NCBI GenBank assembly: GCA_000648925.1
Contig: JFHF01000069.1
Span: 1-36,412 of the forward strand
Source: Caballeronia jiangsuensis
GTDB lineage: Bacteria > Pseudomonadota > Gammaproteobacteria > Burkholderiales > Burkholderiaceae
Direction of reading: 5' to 3'
Length of the DNA stretch: 36,412 bases
Position numbers and translations under genes: made by a program. Under the pieces are notes generated by a model, which saw nothing but the letters and a program-made list of their open reading frames with translations, did not search any database and was not told the origin of the DNA. Shown here piece after piece: positions 7,771-15,962 of the stretch (positions are counted from its first letter, which is position 1; each line of letters starts with the position of its first letter).

Positions 7771-8403
7771 GCACGTCAGCGAGGTCCTCGAGGCCTGACG
7801 AAGGCGGTCGATAAATCCGAGTATCGACTTGGGCGGAAGTTCTCGACTTACGCGACATGGTGGGTGCGTCAGACTGTGACGCGTGCGATCGCGGATCAAG
7901 GACTCACCATCCGCGTGCCGGTGCACATAATCGAGACGATCACCAAGCTCAACCGGATTTCGCGCGAAGTCCTTCAGCGGACTAGACAGGAAGCGCATAC
8001 TTCTGTGCTGGCCAAGCGCCTGGAGATGCCGGAAGAAAAGCTCCGCGGCATCCTGAAGATCGCGAAGCAGCCGGTGTCGCTAGAGACGCCGGTGGGCGAA
8101 GAGGCCGATCCAACGCTTGGCGACATGATTGAAGATCCGAGTGCGGCCTCTCTTGCGGACGCCGCCGTGCACGCGAACCTGCGGGCCGCGATCGCCGAGG
8201 TGCTCATTACTCTGTCGCGGCGTGAGGCGAAGGTGCTGCGCATGTGCTTTGGGATCGATACTGCGCCGGACTGTACGTTCAAGGGACTAGGCAAACAGTT
8301 CGACGTGACGCGCGAGCGGATCCGCCAGATTGAACGCAAGACCATGCGATAACTGATGCATCCGAGCCGCGCCGACAAGCTCAGGGACTATCTCGACCGC
8401 TGA
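7771..8403 (+). pseudogene. RpoD-type sigma factor, C-terminal remnant with nonsense codon
   Basis: The frame picks up in region 2.2/2.3 (GLTKAVDKSEYRLGRKFSTY, then ATWWVRQTVTRAIADQ) and runs through region 3 (VPVHIIETITKLNRISREVL) to region 4 with the helix-turn-helix GKQFDVTRERIRQIE. A TAA at 8350-8352 interrupts it; the same phase continues LMHPSRADKLRDYLDR to TGA 8401-8403, the normal RpoD ending. A stop lies directly upstream (7768-7770), so regions 1 and 2.1 are missing. Divergent residues (MCFGIDTAPDCTFKGL) suggest it derived from an extra, accessory RpoD paralogue rather than the housekeeping gene. A GTG at 7864 could only give a region-3/4 fragment. Confidence 0.8.
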
Positions 8404-8703
8404 GCCAGGGTTCGCGCATCGGCGAGTGGTATCGAATGGCGAGGCGCGCTCGCCTGCAACCGCGCCACAAACTATGGATATCTGACGAGCCGAAATCGGC
8501 CTTCCCGACTAATTTTGCAAGTCCCCGATCAGCCGAGTCGTAATGTTACTTCGCAAAACGACCAACTTCACTCCGAAGGACGATAACCCAGGCCCCCGGC
8601 ATCACACAACCGGTGCGAAGTTGTTCCTTAAGTCAGATCGAGGCTTCAGTGACGCGGTTGGTCTCACGCACGAGCGCCTTTTTTAGGATCGAAGGAGGCA
8701 ATG
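8404..8703. other. Stretch without a supported gene
   Basis: No recognised coding similarity. It ends in a strong AGGAGG box (about 8693-8698) serving the small gene at 8704. Confidence 0.4.
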
Positions 8704-8841
8704 ATGAACGAAAGCTGGGTAAGCGTGGTGATCGGTTTGGCAGTGCTGCCGTTCGCGACCATCTTACCAGTGCAGCATCGGCGCGCGCAGCTGCTGCGGA
8801 AGTTGGACCACACGTACCGCTGGCGGTTACCCTTGAAGTGA
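8704..8841 (+). CDS. Small membrane peptide, 45 residues
   Basis: ATG 8704 follows AGGAGG with a 5-nt gap; ATG 8701 is a less well spaced alternative. The sequence is MNESWVSVVIGLAVLPFATI, then LPVQHRRAQLLRKLDHTYRW. One hydrophobic helix (about residues 5-23) is followed by a basic tail, consistent with a single-pass inner-membrane peptide. I do not recognise a family. The strong ribosome-binding site is the main support. It is convergent with the LysR gene, whose stop is at 8857. Confidence 0.5.
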   Translation: MNESWVSVVIGLAVLPFATILPVQHRRAQLLRKLDHTYRWRLPLK

Positions 8842-8856
8842 TATAAGCAGAGGACC

Positions 8857-9783
8857 CTACCCGTTGGTCCTTCGTTCATGCGCCCGCCTTTCTTTTTCCG
8901 CACTCGGCCGCGTTCCTGGACGCGCTTCGAGCGAAGGCGGGCTGTAAACGCCTGCGACGGTGCGAAGACCGTGACGCACCCGTTCGATCAGATGCTCCTC
9001 GCGACGCATGCGATAGACGGTATAGACCGACCACGAGAATTCCGGTGCGTTGGCCACTCGTCGCAGCGTTCCGTTCTCCAGGAATGGTTGAGTGATCCCG
9101 ATCCGGAAATAGCCGGACCCGCCAACGGTCAGCAGATAAGTCAACGCGAGCGGACCGAGCGAAATGGAAACTGGCGGGCTGCTGAGTGCTGGAAATGCGG
9201 CTTGATGGTTGGCCGCGAAGCTGGGGCCCCAATCGACGTAAATGTATTGCTCCGGGTGCATCAGCCCGTTGGCCTCACTCGTGACCATTACGAGCTTTTC
9301 TTCGACGAGCAGTTCGGATACAAGGTCCACACGCTGCGGCGGATTGTATAGCACAGCCAGGTCGAGGGATCCGCCGTGGACACGATCAAGCAGGCTCAGC
9401 GGGCTGTCGACCTCCGCGCGCAGCGCGACCTCGGGACACTCGCGATGCATCCAGATCAGCCAGTCCGCCATCAGAGGATGCCACAGACTAAGTTCAGCGC
9501 CCAGACTTACGCCTTCGTCACGTCCGGGCGGAAGCGCCACGTGCTGCCGAGCTTGTTCCCAGACCTGAACCAGAGTTGTCGCGTGACGCACGAACCGTTC
9601 TCCCGCAGCGGTCAGACGGGCCCCTGCCTTGTTACGAACGAAAAGACGCCGTCCGAGCTGCTCCTCCAGCGTTCTGATGCGAGCGCTGACGGCCGTCTGA
9701 GTCAGGTGCATACGTTGCGCTGCCAGCACGAAACTGCCGCTCGTCGACACCTCAAGGAAGGTCCGTGCCAAGGTGATATCCAT
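8857..9783 (-). CDS. LysR-family transcriptional regulator
   Basis: 308 residues from ATG 9783 (MDITLARTFLEVSTSGSFVL). The N-terminal winged helix-turn-helix is clear: AAQRMHLTQTAVSARIRTLE followed by EQLGRRLFVRNKAGARLTAA. The rest fits a periplasmic-binding-like effector domain, including LDLAVLYNPPQRVDL. The frame continues upstream to 10056, but LysR proteins start just before the helix-turn-helix, so 9783 is preferred. Target and effector are unknown; LysR regulators often control divergent genes, here the small membrane ORF and SnoaL-like gene beyond 10182. An inverted repeat lies about 24 nt upstream of the start. Confidence 0.88.
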   Translation of the reverse strand: MDITLARTFLEVSTSGSFVLAAQRMHLTQTAVSARIRTLEEQLGRRLFVRNKAGARLTAAGERFVRHATTLVQVWEQARQHVALPPGRDEGVSLGAELSLWHPLMADWLIWMHRECPEVALRAEVDSPLSLLDRVHGGSLDLAVLYNPPQRVDLVSELLVEEKLVMVTSEANGLMHPEQYIYVDWGPSFAANHQAAFPALSSPPVSISLGPLALTYLLTVGGSGYFRIGITQPFLENGTLRRVANAPEFSWSVYTVYRMRREEHLIERVRHGLRTVAGVYSPPSLEARPGTRPSAEKERRAHERRTNG

Positions 9784-9806
9784 TGTTTTATTATCAAAAT
9801 GTTTGC

Positions 9807-9818
9807 TTGAATTTTCAA
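9807..9818. promoter_or_regulatory. Inverted repeat TTGAA-TT-TTCAA upstream of lysR
   Basis: The repeat lies in an AT-rich patch immediately upstream of the LysR start. This is where LysR proteins commonly bind to autoregulate, but the canonical T-N11-A pattern was not demonstrated. Confidence 0.3.
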
Positions 9819-10182
9819 TAATAATGCATTTGTGTGGTGCCAACGTCGGTGCGAAAATGAATTGCGGTGGAAGCAGTCGTGGCAGTTTTGAGTCGGCGCC
9901 AGAAACTAGGGCTCGCATCGTCTGCATGAAGGAGAGCGTGATATGCCGATTCACCTTAACTTGTCGTCCGATACTAATCGGATCGTGAATACACCGCATC
10001 GGCTGGCGATTCGATCGGCGGTGCAACCGCGCCTCGAGGCACGACAAGACCGCCATCCTTCACATCGTTGGCCGCAGAGCGGGGGCCGCAACGCCACCGC
10101 CCTGCAAGCAATCGGCAGCGCCTGATACACAGAAATCGGACTTCAATCTGTCACGTTGCACTCAATCTATTCGGAGACTCAC
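9819..10182. other. Intergenic region between lysR and the small membrane ORF
   Basis: Divergent intergenic space of about 360 nt. No coding similarity was recognised. It should contain the promoters for both directions. Confidence 0.4.
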
Positions 10183-10401
10183 ATGGACTTCCTTCCAATC
10201 GCGGCGTTTGCTCTGGGTCTGCTCGGAATGGGCGTCGCCGTTACGTATGGCATAGCCCGCTTCATACCATTGGCCATATTCGTGACGGCGCAGGACCATG
10301 GCAGATTTGCGGGTCTGGGGCAGCGTGAAGCGACTGGCCGCCGCATTCGAATTTGCGCGCCTCGTCGCGCGCGTCGGGTTGCAACTCGATCCTCTGCCTG
10401 A
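10183..10401 (+). CDS. Small membrane protein, possibly with a frameshifted tail
   Basis: ATG 10183 has GGAG about 8 nt upstream. It starts MDFLPIAAFALGLLGMGVAV, then TYGIARFIPLAIFVTAQDHG, giving one or two hydrophobic helices. The second half (about 30 residues) is Arg-rich and does not look native. The overlapping frame at 10298 (VKRLAAAFEFARLVARVGLQ) looks more protein-like and could be its original continuation after a frameshift. No family recognised. Confidence 0.4.
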   Translation: MDFLPIAAFALGLLGMGVAVTYGIARFIPLAIFVTAQDHGRFAGLGQREATGRRIRICAPRRARRVATRSSA

Positions 10402-10441
10402 GCAGGTCGACACTCGAGGGCTCACACACGGAGGCATCATC

Positions 10442-10909
10442 ATGGATCACGACGAGATATCGCGCGAATCTGCACATAGGGTGCTCGAACGCTTCTATCG
10501 AGCCGTCGCTAGTCAGGATATCGCCCTTCTGCGCACGATCGTGACAGATGACTGGCAGTACATTCCCGGGTCGTGCGGTCCGCATTCTGCGAGGGGTCCC
10601 GAGGCCATGGTAGGCGCCTTTACCGAGTTCTCTTCTTCACTATCGGACATTGATATACGCATTGTCGACGTTCTTATCCACGGCAACCGAGTGGGCGTGC
10701 GAGCGCGCATTACCGGTAAGCAGTCCGGCTCCCTGATCGGCATTTCCGCGACATCGAAGCCGGTTGAATTCGCCATTCATTCGTTTCACGAGATTGAAGG
10801 CGGTCGCATCGCCAAGACGTGGCATCTGGAGGACTGGCTGGGCGCGTTCCGCCAGGTCGGCGGGTTATCGCAGACGTTCGATGACCCGGAAAGGACGCTT
10901 TCGCGTTAG
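10442..10909 (+). CDS. SnoaL-like / ester cyclase family protein
   Basis: 155 residues from ATG 10442, preceded by GGAGG. It begins MDHDEISRESAHRVLERFYR, then AVASQDIALLRTIVTDDWQY. It ends FHEIEGGRIAKTWHLEDWLG followed by AFRQVGGL. This is the NTF2-like SnoaL fold (AFxE..DW, then a GGRIxxxWxxxD block near the end). Family members include polyketide cyclases and many uncharacterised ester cyclases; the substrate is unknown. An upstream in-frame start at 10298 adds sequence without family similarity. Confidence 0.75.
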   Translation: MDHDEISRESAHRVLERFYRAVASQDIALLRTIVTDDWQYIPGSCGPHSARGPEAMVGAFTEFSSSLSDIDIRIVDVLIHGNRVGVRARITGKQSGSLIGISATSKPVEFAIHSFHEIEGGRIAKTWHLEDWLGAFRQVGGLSQTFDDPERTLSR

Positions 10910-11127
10910 TGTCCGTCCATTTTTCGGACATTGAATTTATCCCCGAATTCGCCGCGCTTATGCTGATCGAGCAAGTCCCAGACTACACGAACCTGAGCAC
11001 AGCAGATCTGGACGCGCTGCTCAGTCGGCAGCTGATCACGCGCGAGACGCTCGCTCCAGGATCTCAGCGAATTCGTCTGACTCGCGACGGCCAGATGATT
11101 CTCCACACGCTGGCGCGCATCTCCTGA
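10909..11127 (+). CDS. Small winged-helix-like hypothetical protein
   Basis: 72 codons from a GTG that overlaps the SnoaL stop (TAGTG). The sequence contains NLSTADLDALLSRQLITRET, then RIRLTRDGQMILHTLAR. The helix, turn and 'LTRDG' wing pattern resembles a minimal winged-helix domain. The start codon is uncertain. Function unknown; coupled translation with the SnoaL gene is possible. Confidence 0.45.
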   Translation: MSVHFSDIEFIPEFAALMLIEQVPDYTNLSTADLDALLSRQLITRETLAPGSQRIRLTRDGQMILHTLARIS

Positions 11128-11273
11128 CGGTAACGACGCGCGGCATCGTCGTCGTGAAATCGATTCTTATCGACGATCGAAGGCGCAACACGATACGACT
11201 CGCTGACGCTGTACCTTTCGTCGACGGAAAGGCGACCGAGTCGATCCTTTCGAATAGCCGGAGCGTTCTCAAG

Positions 11274-12860
11274 ATGAGCACGAGCATTCCGATTCCGCAC
11301 GATCCTGCGCATGAACGCCCGCGGGGGTGGCGCCGCTGGTTGTTGGCGACCAATCACAAGGACATCGGCACGCTGTACATGCTTTTCGCGTTTGCGATGT
11401 TCCTCTCGGGTGGGGTGATGGCGCTCATGTTACGTGCCGAGTTGTTTGAGCCAGGTTTGCAGATCATGCGGCCTGAGTTTTTCAACCAGTTATCCTCGCT
11501 CCACGGTCTCGTCATGATTTTCGGGGCGATCATGCCGGCATTCGTCGGCTTTGCAAACTGGATGATTCCGCTGCAGATTGGCGCGAGCGACATGGCCTTC
11601 GCTCGCATGAATAACTTCAGCTTCTGGCTGCTGCCTCCCGCGGCCATCCTGTTGCTCGGCTCGTTCTTTGTCAAGGGAGGTGCCCAAGCCGCGGGCTGGA
11701 CGATGTATGCGCCGCTCTCGCTTCAGATGGGCCCTGGAATGGACATGACCATCTTCGCGGTGCATATGATGGGCGCGTCTTCGATCATGGGCGGCATCAA
11801 TATCATCGTGACCATTCTGAACATGCGCGCGCCCGGCATGACCATGATGAAGTTGCCGATGTTCGTGTGGACCTGGCTCATCACCGCGTACCTGCTCATC
11901 GCAGTGATGCCGGTACTCGCGGGCGCCATCACGATGTTGCTCTTTGACCGCCATTTCGGAACCTCGTTCTTCAACGCGAGCGGGGGCGGTGACCCGGTCA
12001 TGTATCAGCACATCTTCTGGTTCTTCGGGCACCCAGAAGTCTACATCATGATCCTGCCGGCGTTCGGAATCATTTCGCAGGTGATCCCTGCATTTTCGCG
12101 AAAGCCGCTCTTCGGCTATAGCTCAATGGTGTACGCGACCGCATCGATTGCGATTCTCTCGTTCATGGTGTGGGCACACCACATGTTCGCGACCGGTATG
12201 CCAGTTACCGGTCAACTGTTCTTCATGTACGCCTCGATGCTGATTTCCGTGCCCACCGGCGTCAAAGTCTTCAACTGGACCGCTACGATGTGGCGCGGTT
12301 CGCTGACATTTGAAACCCCAATGCTGTTCGCGATCGGTTTCATTTTTGTATTTACGATGGGCGGCTTCAGTGGGCTGATTCTGGCGCTTGCTCCGCTCGA
12401 CATCGCGCTACATGGCACTTACTATGTCGTCGCTCACTTCCACTACGTACTCGTCGCCGGATCGTTATTCGCGATGTATGCGGGCTGGTATTACTGGTCT
12501 CCCAAATGGACCGGCCGGATGTACAACGAGTTGCGTGGGCGGATTCACTTCTGGGGCACGATGTTGACGTTCAATATCACCTTCTTCCCGATGCACTTTT
12601 TGGGGCTCGCAGGCATGCCGCGTCGTTATGCCGATTACCCCGCGCAGTTCACAGACTTCAACCAGATTGCCACCATCGGTGCATTCGGATTCGGGCTGAT
12701 GCAGGTCTATTTTCTTTTCTGCGTAGCGCTGCCTGTCTACCGAGGCGCTGGCTTGGATCTGGCGGGCGACAAGCCGTGGGACGGAGCCGAGGGACTCGAG
12801 TGGACGGTTCCGAGTCCGGCGCCATTCCATACGTTCGAAACGCCACCGTACGTGGAATGA
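11274..12860 (+). CDS. ctaD: Cytochrome c oxidase subunit I (aa3 type), orphan copy
   Basis: 528 residues from ATG 11274; in-frame codons from 11154 lack similarity. It is a 12-helix heme-copper oxidase catalytic subunit. The ligands are visible: His77 (heme a, SSLHGLV), His253 and Tyr257 in GHPEVY (CuB, crosslinked Tyr), His302/303 (AHHMF), and VAHFHYVL for hemes a3 and a. Both proton channels look canonical: Asp106 in GASDMAFARMNN, Glu255, and Lys331 in VPTGVKVFNW. No subunit II, III or assembly gene adjoins it, so it must borrow partners or be idle. The next gene downstream is the AhpC pseudogene. Compare with the divergent subunit I at 27797. Confidence 0.93.
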   Translation: MSTSIPIPHDPAHERPRGWRRWLLATNHKDIGTLYMLFAFAMFLSGGVMALMLRAELFEPGLQIMRPEFFNQLSSLHGLVMIFGAIMPAFVGFANWMIPLQIGASDMAFARMNNFSFWLLPPAAILLLGSFFVKGGAQAAGWTMYAPLSLQMGPGMDMTIFAVHMMGASSIMGGINIIVTILNMRAPGMTMMKLPMFVWTWLITAYLLIAVMPVLAGAITMLLFDRHFGTSFFNASGGGDPVMYQHIFWFFGHPEVYIMILPAFGIISQVIPAFSRKPLFGYSSMVYATASIAILSFMVWAHHMFATGMPVTGQLFFMYASMLISVPTGVKVFNWTATMWRGSLTFETPMLFAIGFIFVFTMGGFSGLILALAPLDIALHGTYYVVAHFHYVLVAGSLFAMYAGWYYWSPKWTGRMYNELRGRIHFWGTMLTFNITFFPMHFLGLAGMPRRYADYPAQFTDFNQIATIGAFGFGLMQVYFLFCVALPVYRGAGLDLAGDKPWDGAEGLEWTVPSPAPFHTFETPPYVE

Positions 12861-12917
12861 AGGATCGTGAGCGTTCCAGACCGACGATTTGCTTCGAATG
12901 AAAACAGGAGTGACTTT

Positions 12918-13446
12918 ATGAAGACTGTTGGCGATAAACTCGAAGCATTCACCGTCACCGCGGCAAAGCTGGGTTCCAACCATATCGCAGAAGATGGCCA
13001 GTTCGCTTTCGAGGAAATCACTCACCGGTCCTTCTCCGGCAAGTGGAAGAAAAATCTATTTCTATCCGAAGGGCTTTACGTTCATCTGCCGTACGGAGAT
13101 CGTCGAGTTCGCGAAGCCGGCGAAGGACTTTGAGGACCGCGACGCGGTTCTGCTCGGCGGCAGCGTTGATAACGAGTTCGTCAAGGTGGCTTAGCGCCGC
13201 GCGCACAAGGTCCTGAACAAGCTGAACCACTATGCGTTCGGCGACGTCAGGGGCGAACTGAACGGTCAGCTCGGCGTGGCGCTGCGCGCGACCTTCATCG
13301 TCGATCCCGATAACGTGATTCAGCACGTATCGGTTAATAACCTTAACGTGGGCCGTAGCCCCGAGGAAGTCCTGCGTATTCTCAACGGTTTGCAAACGGA
13401 CGAACTGTGCCCGTGCGACCGTGCACTTGGTGGCACGACGCTGTAA
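12918..13446 (+). pseudogene. ahpC: AhpC-type peroxiredoxin, frameshift and nonsense
   Basis: ATG 12918 with an AGGAG box starts MKTVGDKLEAFTVTAAKLGS. An extra A in the run near 13048 shifts the frame; the correct phase then reads KIYFYPKGFTFICRTEIVEF. A TAG at 13192-13194 replaces the Trp of VKLAWRRE, and the rest continues RRAHKVLNKLNHYAFGDVRG, VALRATFIVDPDNVIQHVSV, NNLNVGRSPEEVLRILNGLQ and TDELCPCDR to TAA 13446. A few codons between QLGV and VALR also appear deleted. The peroxidatic motif is CRT instead of CPT. It once encoded an alkyl-hydroperoxide reductase of the AhpC/AhpD type. Confidence 0.85.
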
Positions 13447-14410
13447 GCGCAGGCATGTCTCGATGACGGAATCGTGCGATCGCGCCGAGCGCACGTTCGG
13501 CCTCCTGTCTGTGCAAGGGCTGCGTCGCGGCGACATCGCAGCGGGGCGCATGAACGAAAAACTTCGAGGCCCGCGCCGGCACGGCCTGATTGCGCAAGTC
13601 ACTAAGTCCCACCGCTATCACTCTCACGGACCCTTTGGTTGCAAACGGCCTTGTTCTGTACAGGCGCCACTCGCGCATCTTGCGAGCCAACCTCGCGCTC
13701 GTCATCCTCAATCCCCGCCGCCTCGCCAGCGTCTATGCATCCAACCATTCCGCACTGCCGAGCAGGCCGTCAACACCTCTTACGGTCAAATCAAAATCGT
13801 AGCGCAAAAAACCTGACTCGACTGCGACAACCTCCATGCAGTCAAGGGCTCTGTAATGCAGGACGCCCTCGGTCTGCCAAGCTTCACGTTGCGATGGTTC
13901 AAAGATTCAGACCGTGACGAGTCAAACGCAACTCTGTCTAAGAGCATCAAGCTCGCCAACTTGATCGGGGCCTCGTCAGCATCTTCCATCAGGGACAGTC
14001 CGCCAGCGCTCGGCACCGAAGTCCGGATGCGTGGCTGAAACCTATCTTGCCATCGATCATGAATGCCCTTGCAATCGATGGAAGCATCCTTGTGTTTCCG
14101 CGCGACATCGCGTTGGACAGCGCGATTGAGAATGTCTGAACTGCGTAATTGGGGCGCCGTGTCATTGCGCCTGCTGGTGGCCGGAACTGAACCCGTGGAC
14201 ACCGCGATGGCGATACGCCGGAGCAGGCCTTGCCTCGATCGAGCGCTCCCATCAAGTATCACGTCTCCTGCCGCAGGCGCGCGAGGTGACTAAAACACCG
14301 CTCTGGCTGCCGCAGAGCCGACGGAGCTCCATGCGCAGTGGCAGAGTAATAGCATTCGATGATATCGAGCTAGCGAATTATAGTCCGCATGTCCGCAGGG
14401 CCGAATGCCG
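13447..14410. other. Decayed stretch, possible winged-helix remnant
   Basis: Around 13490-13800 fragments such as LRGPRRHGLIAQVTKSHRYH and, in another phase, ITLTDPLVANGLVLYRRHSR resemble the C-terminal 'LR.HGLI....HRY.LTD.G' block of an uncharacterised protein family, so a frameshifted remnant is possible. From 13830 to 14280 neither strand gives a frame I recognise; the 158-codon minus-strand frame looks like a shadow or decayed sequence. Confidence 0.35.
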
Positions 14411-14638
14411 TTACTGCATCATTCGGAACGGCGGTTTTGGCGCGGGTGCGCCGTTGATGCTAGCGAGTGCCCAATTCACAGCGAATAACTTAGCCGCCTC
14501 CAGGGACGCGAAGCGTCCAATCGACTCATGAACCTGTTGCGTTCCATCGGTTTCACGAATCACTACGCTTGAGCTAAATACACCGTTACTTTGTGTGATT
14601 ATTGGTCTAATAATAAATCCATTGTGATATATTTCCAT
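14411..14638 (-). CDS. Small hypothetical protein
   Basis: 75 residues from ATG 14638: MEIYHNGFIIRPIITQSNGV, then SSVVIRETDGTQQVHESIGR, then FASLEAAKLFAVNWALASIN. The pattern (short beta strands, then a helix with LEAAKLFAVNWA) is that of small uncharacterised proteins common in Burkholderiaceae. The ribosome-binding site is weak. Codons 3-5 contain the half-site TATATCAC of the window's operator consensus (minus strand). Confidence 0.5.
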   Translation of the reverse strand: MEIYHNGFIIRPIITQSNGVFSSSVVIRETDGTQQVHESIGRFASLEAAKLFAVNWALASINGAPAPKPPFRMMQ

Positions 14639-15293
14639 TTTCGACGCTCATCTCCCAAGTCAGGTAATTCTTTCATTTTCCATGTATTTGTCGAATAGGA
14701 CGAACGTTTCAAACGAAGAAAGGTAATCGAGCAATCCAGTGAATTTTAAAAACACGCGTCACTGGGACAGCTAATCGGCGGATCCTTAAAACACGCCTGC
14801 CACCCCTTCCCCATTTAGGCACGCGCTCTGGTATTCAAAGAGCTTCTCGGCGACGCTGATGCGCTTGAGCGCGAAAACGCTGCGGCCGTGACAGGCGAGT
14901 ACCGTCTATGCCCTCCGCGACGTCCATGAAATGAATCGCAAGATCGCATCGTCGAAGTGCTGGGCGAAGCACGGCCAGCGCATCATGATCCGGTCCAAAT
15001 CAGGCCGACGAAACGAACGCCCAACAGCAAACCGCGCTGATCGATAATGCCCGAATCACGAAGCTCTCGCCATACAGACGTGCTTGCTTGCGCAAGCTGC
15101 CCGACCGCCGGCAAAGATCCTCGCGATGCGCAGAAATTAACCCTCTCTGCCGCGCGCGCGTCATATACGAACAGGTGCACGAGTCTCCGCTTGACGGAGA
15201 CAGCTCGGAGCGAGTCGACCGCTCAAGCGGTCACCTGCCCTTCCAAAGCACACTCTCTGACCTGTGAAGCCGATCGCATCTTCTCGAACGTGG
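14639..15293. other. Stretch without a supported gene
   Basis: About 650 nt. The first 130 nt are AT-rich, consistent with the upstream region of the small gene at 14411-14638. The remainder has only short frames with no recognised family. Confidence 0.4.
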
Positions 15294-15617
15294 CTACAGT
15301 CCCCACAAAATGTCTTCGTCTTGTCGCTGGGCCTGCCGCAACATATCGAGGAATGGAAGTGCACGCTGGCGCAGGCCCGTAGTGGTACGCGGCGGACTGT
15401 CTGCAGTCGCCATATGAAAATTCGCGCCGTGTTCTTCAGCGGTCTTCGCGTCATCGTCGAGGGTAGCTTCAAGGCGGGCGATCGCTACAGGCATTTCGTC
15501 GTGCACGATGACCCCCCTTTCGCCGAGCCGTTTGCCGATCGCGCCGAGAAGGTAACCCGCCAGGTCGCGCAACATGACGACATCAGGCGCTGCTTTTGAT
15601 TGAAATGTGACAAGCAT
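15294..15617 (-). CDS. DUF1840 family protein
   Basis: 107 residues from ATG 15617 with GGGAGG 7 nt upstream. It begins MLVTFQSKAAPDVVMLRDLA, then GYLLGAIGKRLGERGVIVHD, and ends LPFLDMLRQAQRQDEDILWG. This matches DUF1840, short beta-proteobacterial proteins of unknown function, over the full length. The loop between the two conserved halves (residues 60-85) is variable. Operator copy 3 lies about 105 nt upstream in the divergent spacer shared with the 61-aa membrane protein. Confidence 0.85.
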   Translation of the reverse strand: MLVTFQSKAAPDVVMLRDLAGYLLGAIGKRLGERGVIVHDEMPVAIARLEATLDDDAKTAEEHGANFHMATADSPPRTTTGLRQRALPFLDMLRQAQRQDEDILWGL

Positions 15618-15717
15618 GATTGTCCTCCCTGTGGTGCTCTCTTCCGCACGAATCGTCGCTCGGCACTGTGGCCGAGCTTTCCCGCAACTGATTCTGAAAT
15701 GACAACTTCCGTTCCAC

Positions 15718-15745
15718 TTGAATATATCACGTTGTGATGTATAGT
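15718..15745 (+). promoter_or_regulatory. Operator copy 3 inside a complete promoter
   Basis: TTGAAT (15718-15723), a 16-nt spacer and TATAGT (15740-15745) form a good sigma-70 promoter. The palindrome TATATCACGTTGTGATGTA (15723-15741) fills the spacer. A bound protein would block RNA polymerase, so repression is the expected mode. The gene served is the small membrane protein at 15777. Confidence 0.7.
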
Positions 15746-15776
15746 GAGCACTAGCGATGAAAACAGGAGGTGCACG

Positions 15777-15962
15777 ATGCTGATCAATAGCAACTTTGAG
15801 ATCGGTTTTCTCCTCGTTGTGTTTTCGTTGCTGGGCATCGTTCTGATTGGCTCAATGTTCGCTGCGCTGCATCTTGAACGATGGCACCCCAGATTGGTAG
15901 GCGCGACGGTCGGCGCCCTTGTCGGCTTGGCCGTTATCGAGGCCACGACAATGATCACCTGA
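15777..15962 (+). CDS. Small two-helix membrane protein
   Basis: 61 residues from ATG 15777, with AGGAGG 8 nt upstream. Two hydrophobic segments are evident: IGFLLVVFSLLGIVLIGSMF (about residues 9-28) and LVGATVGALVGLAVIEA (about 41-57), joined by a short loop HLERWHP. No family recognised. Its promoter carries the clearest copy of the operator. That makes it the best reporter of whatever regulates this region. Probably an inner-membrane protein; role unknown. Confidence 0.7.
   Translation: MLINSNFEIGFLLVVFSLLGIVLIGSMFAALHLERWHPRLVGATVGALVGLAVIEATTMIT

Noticed and set aside
13786..14262. 158-codon minus-strand frame as a transposase
   Set aside because: No DDE or helix-turn-helix motif in any frame; left as unassigned decayed sequence.
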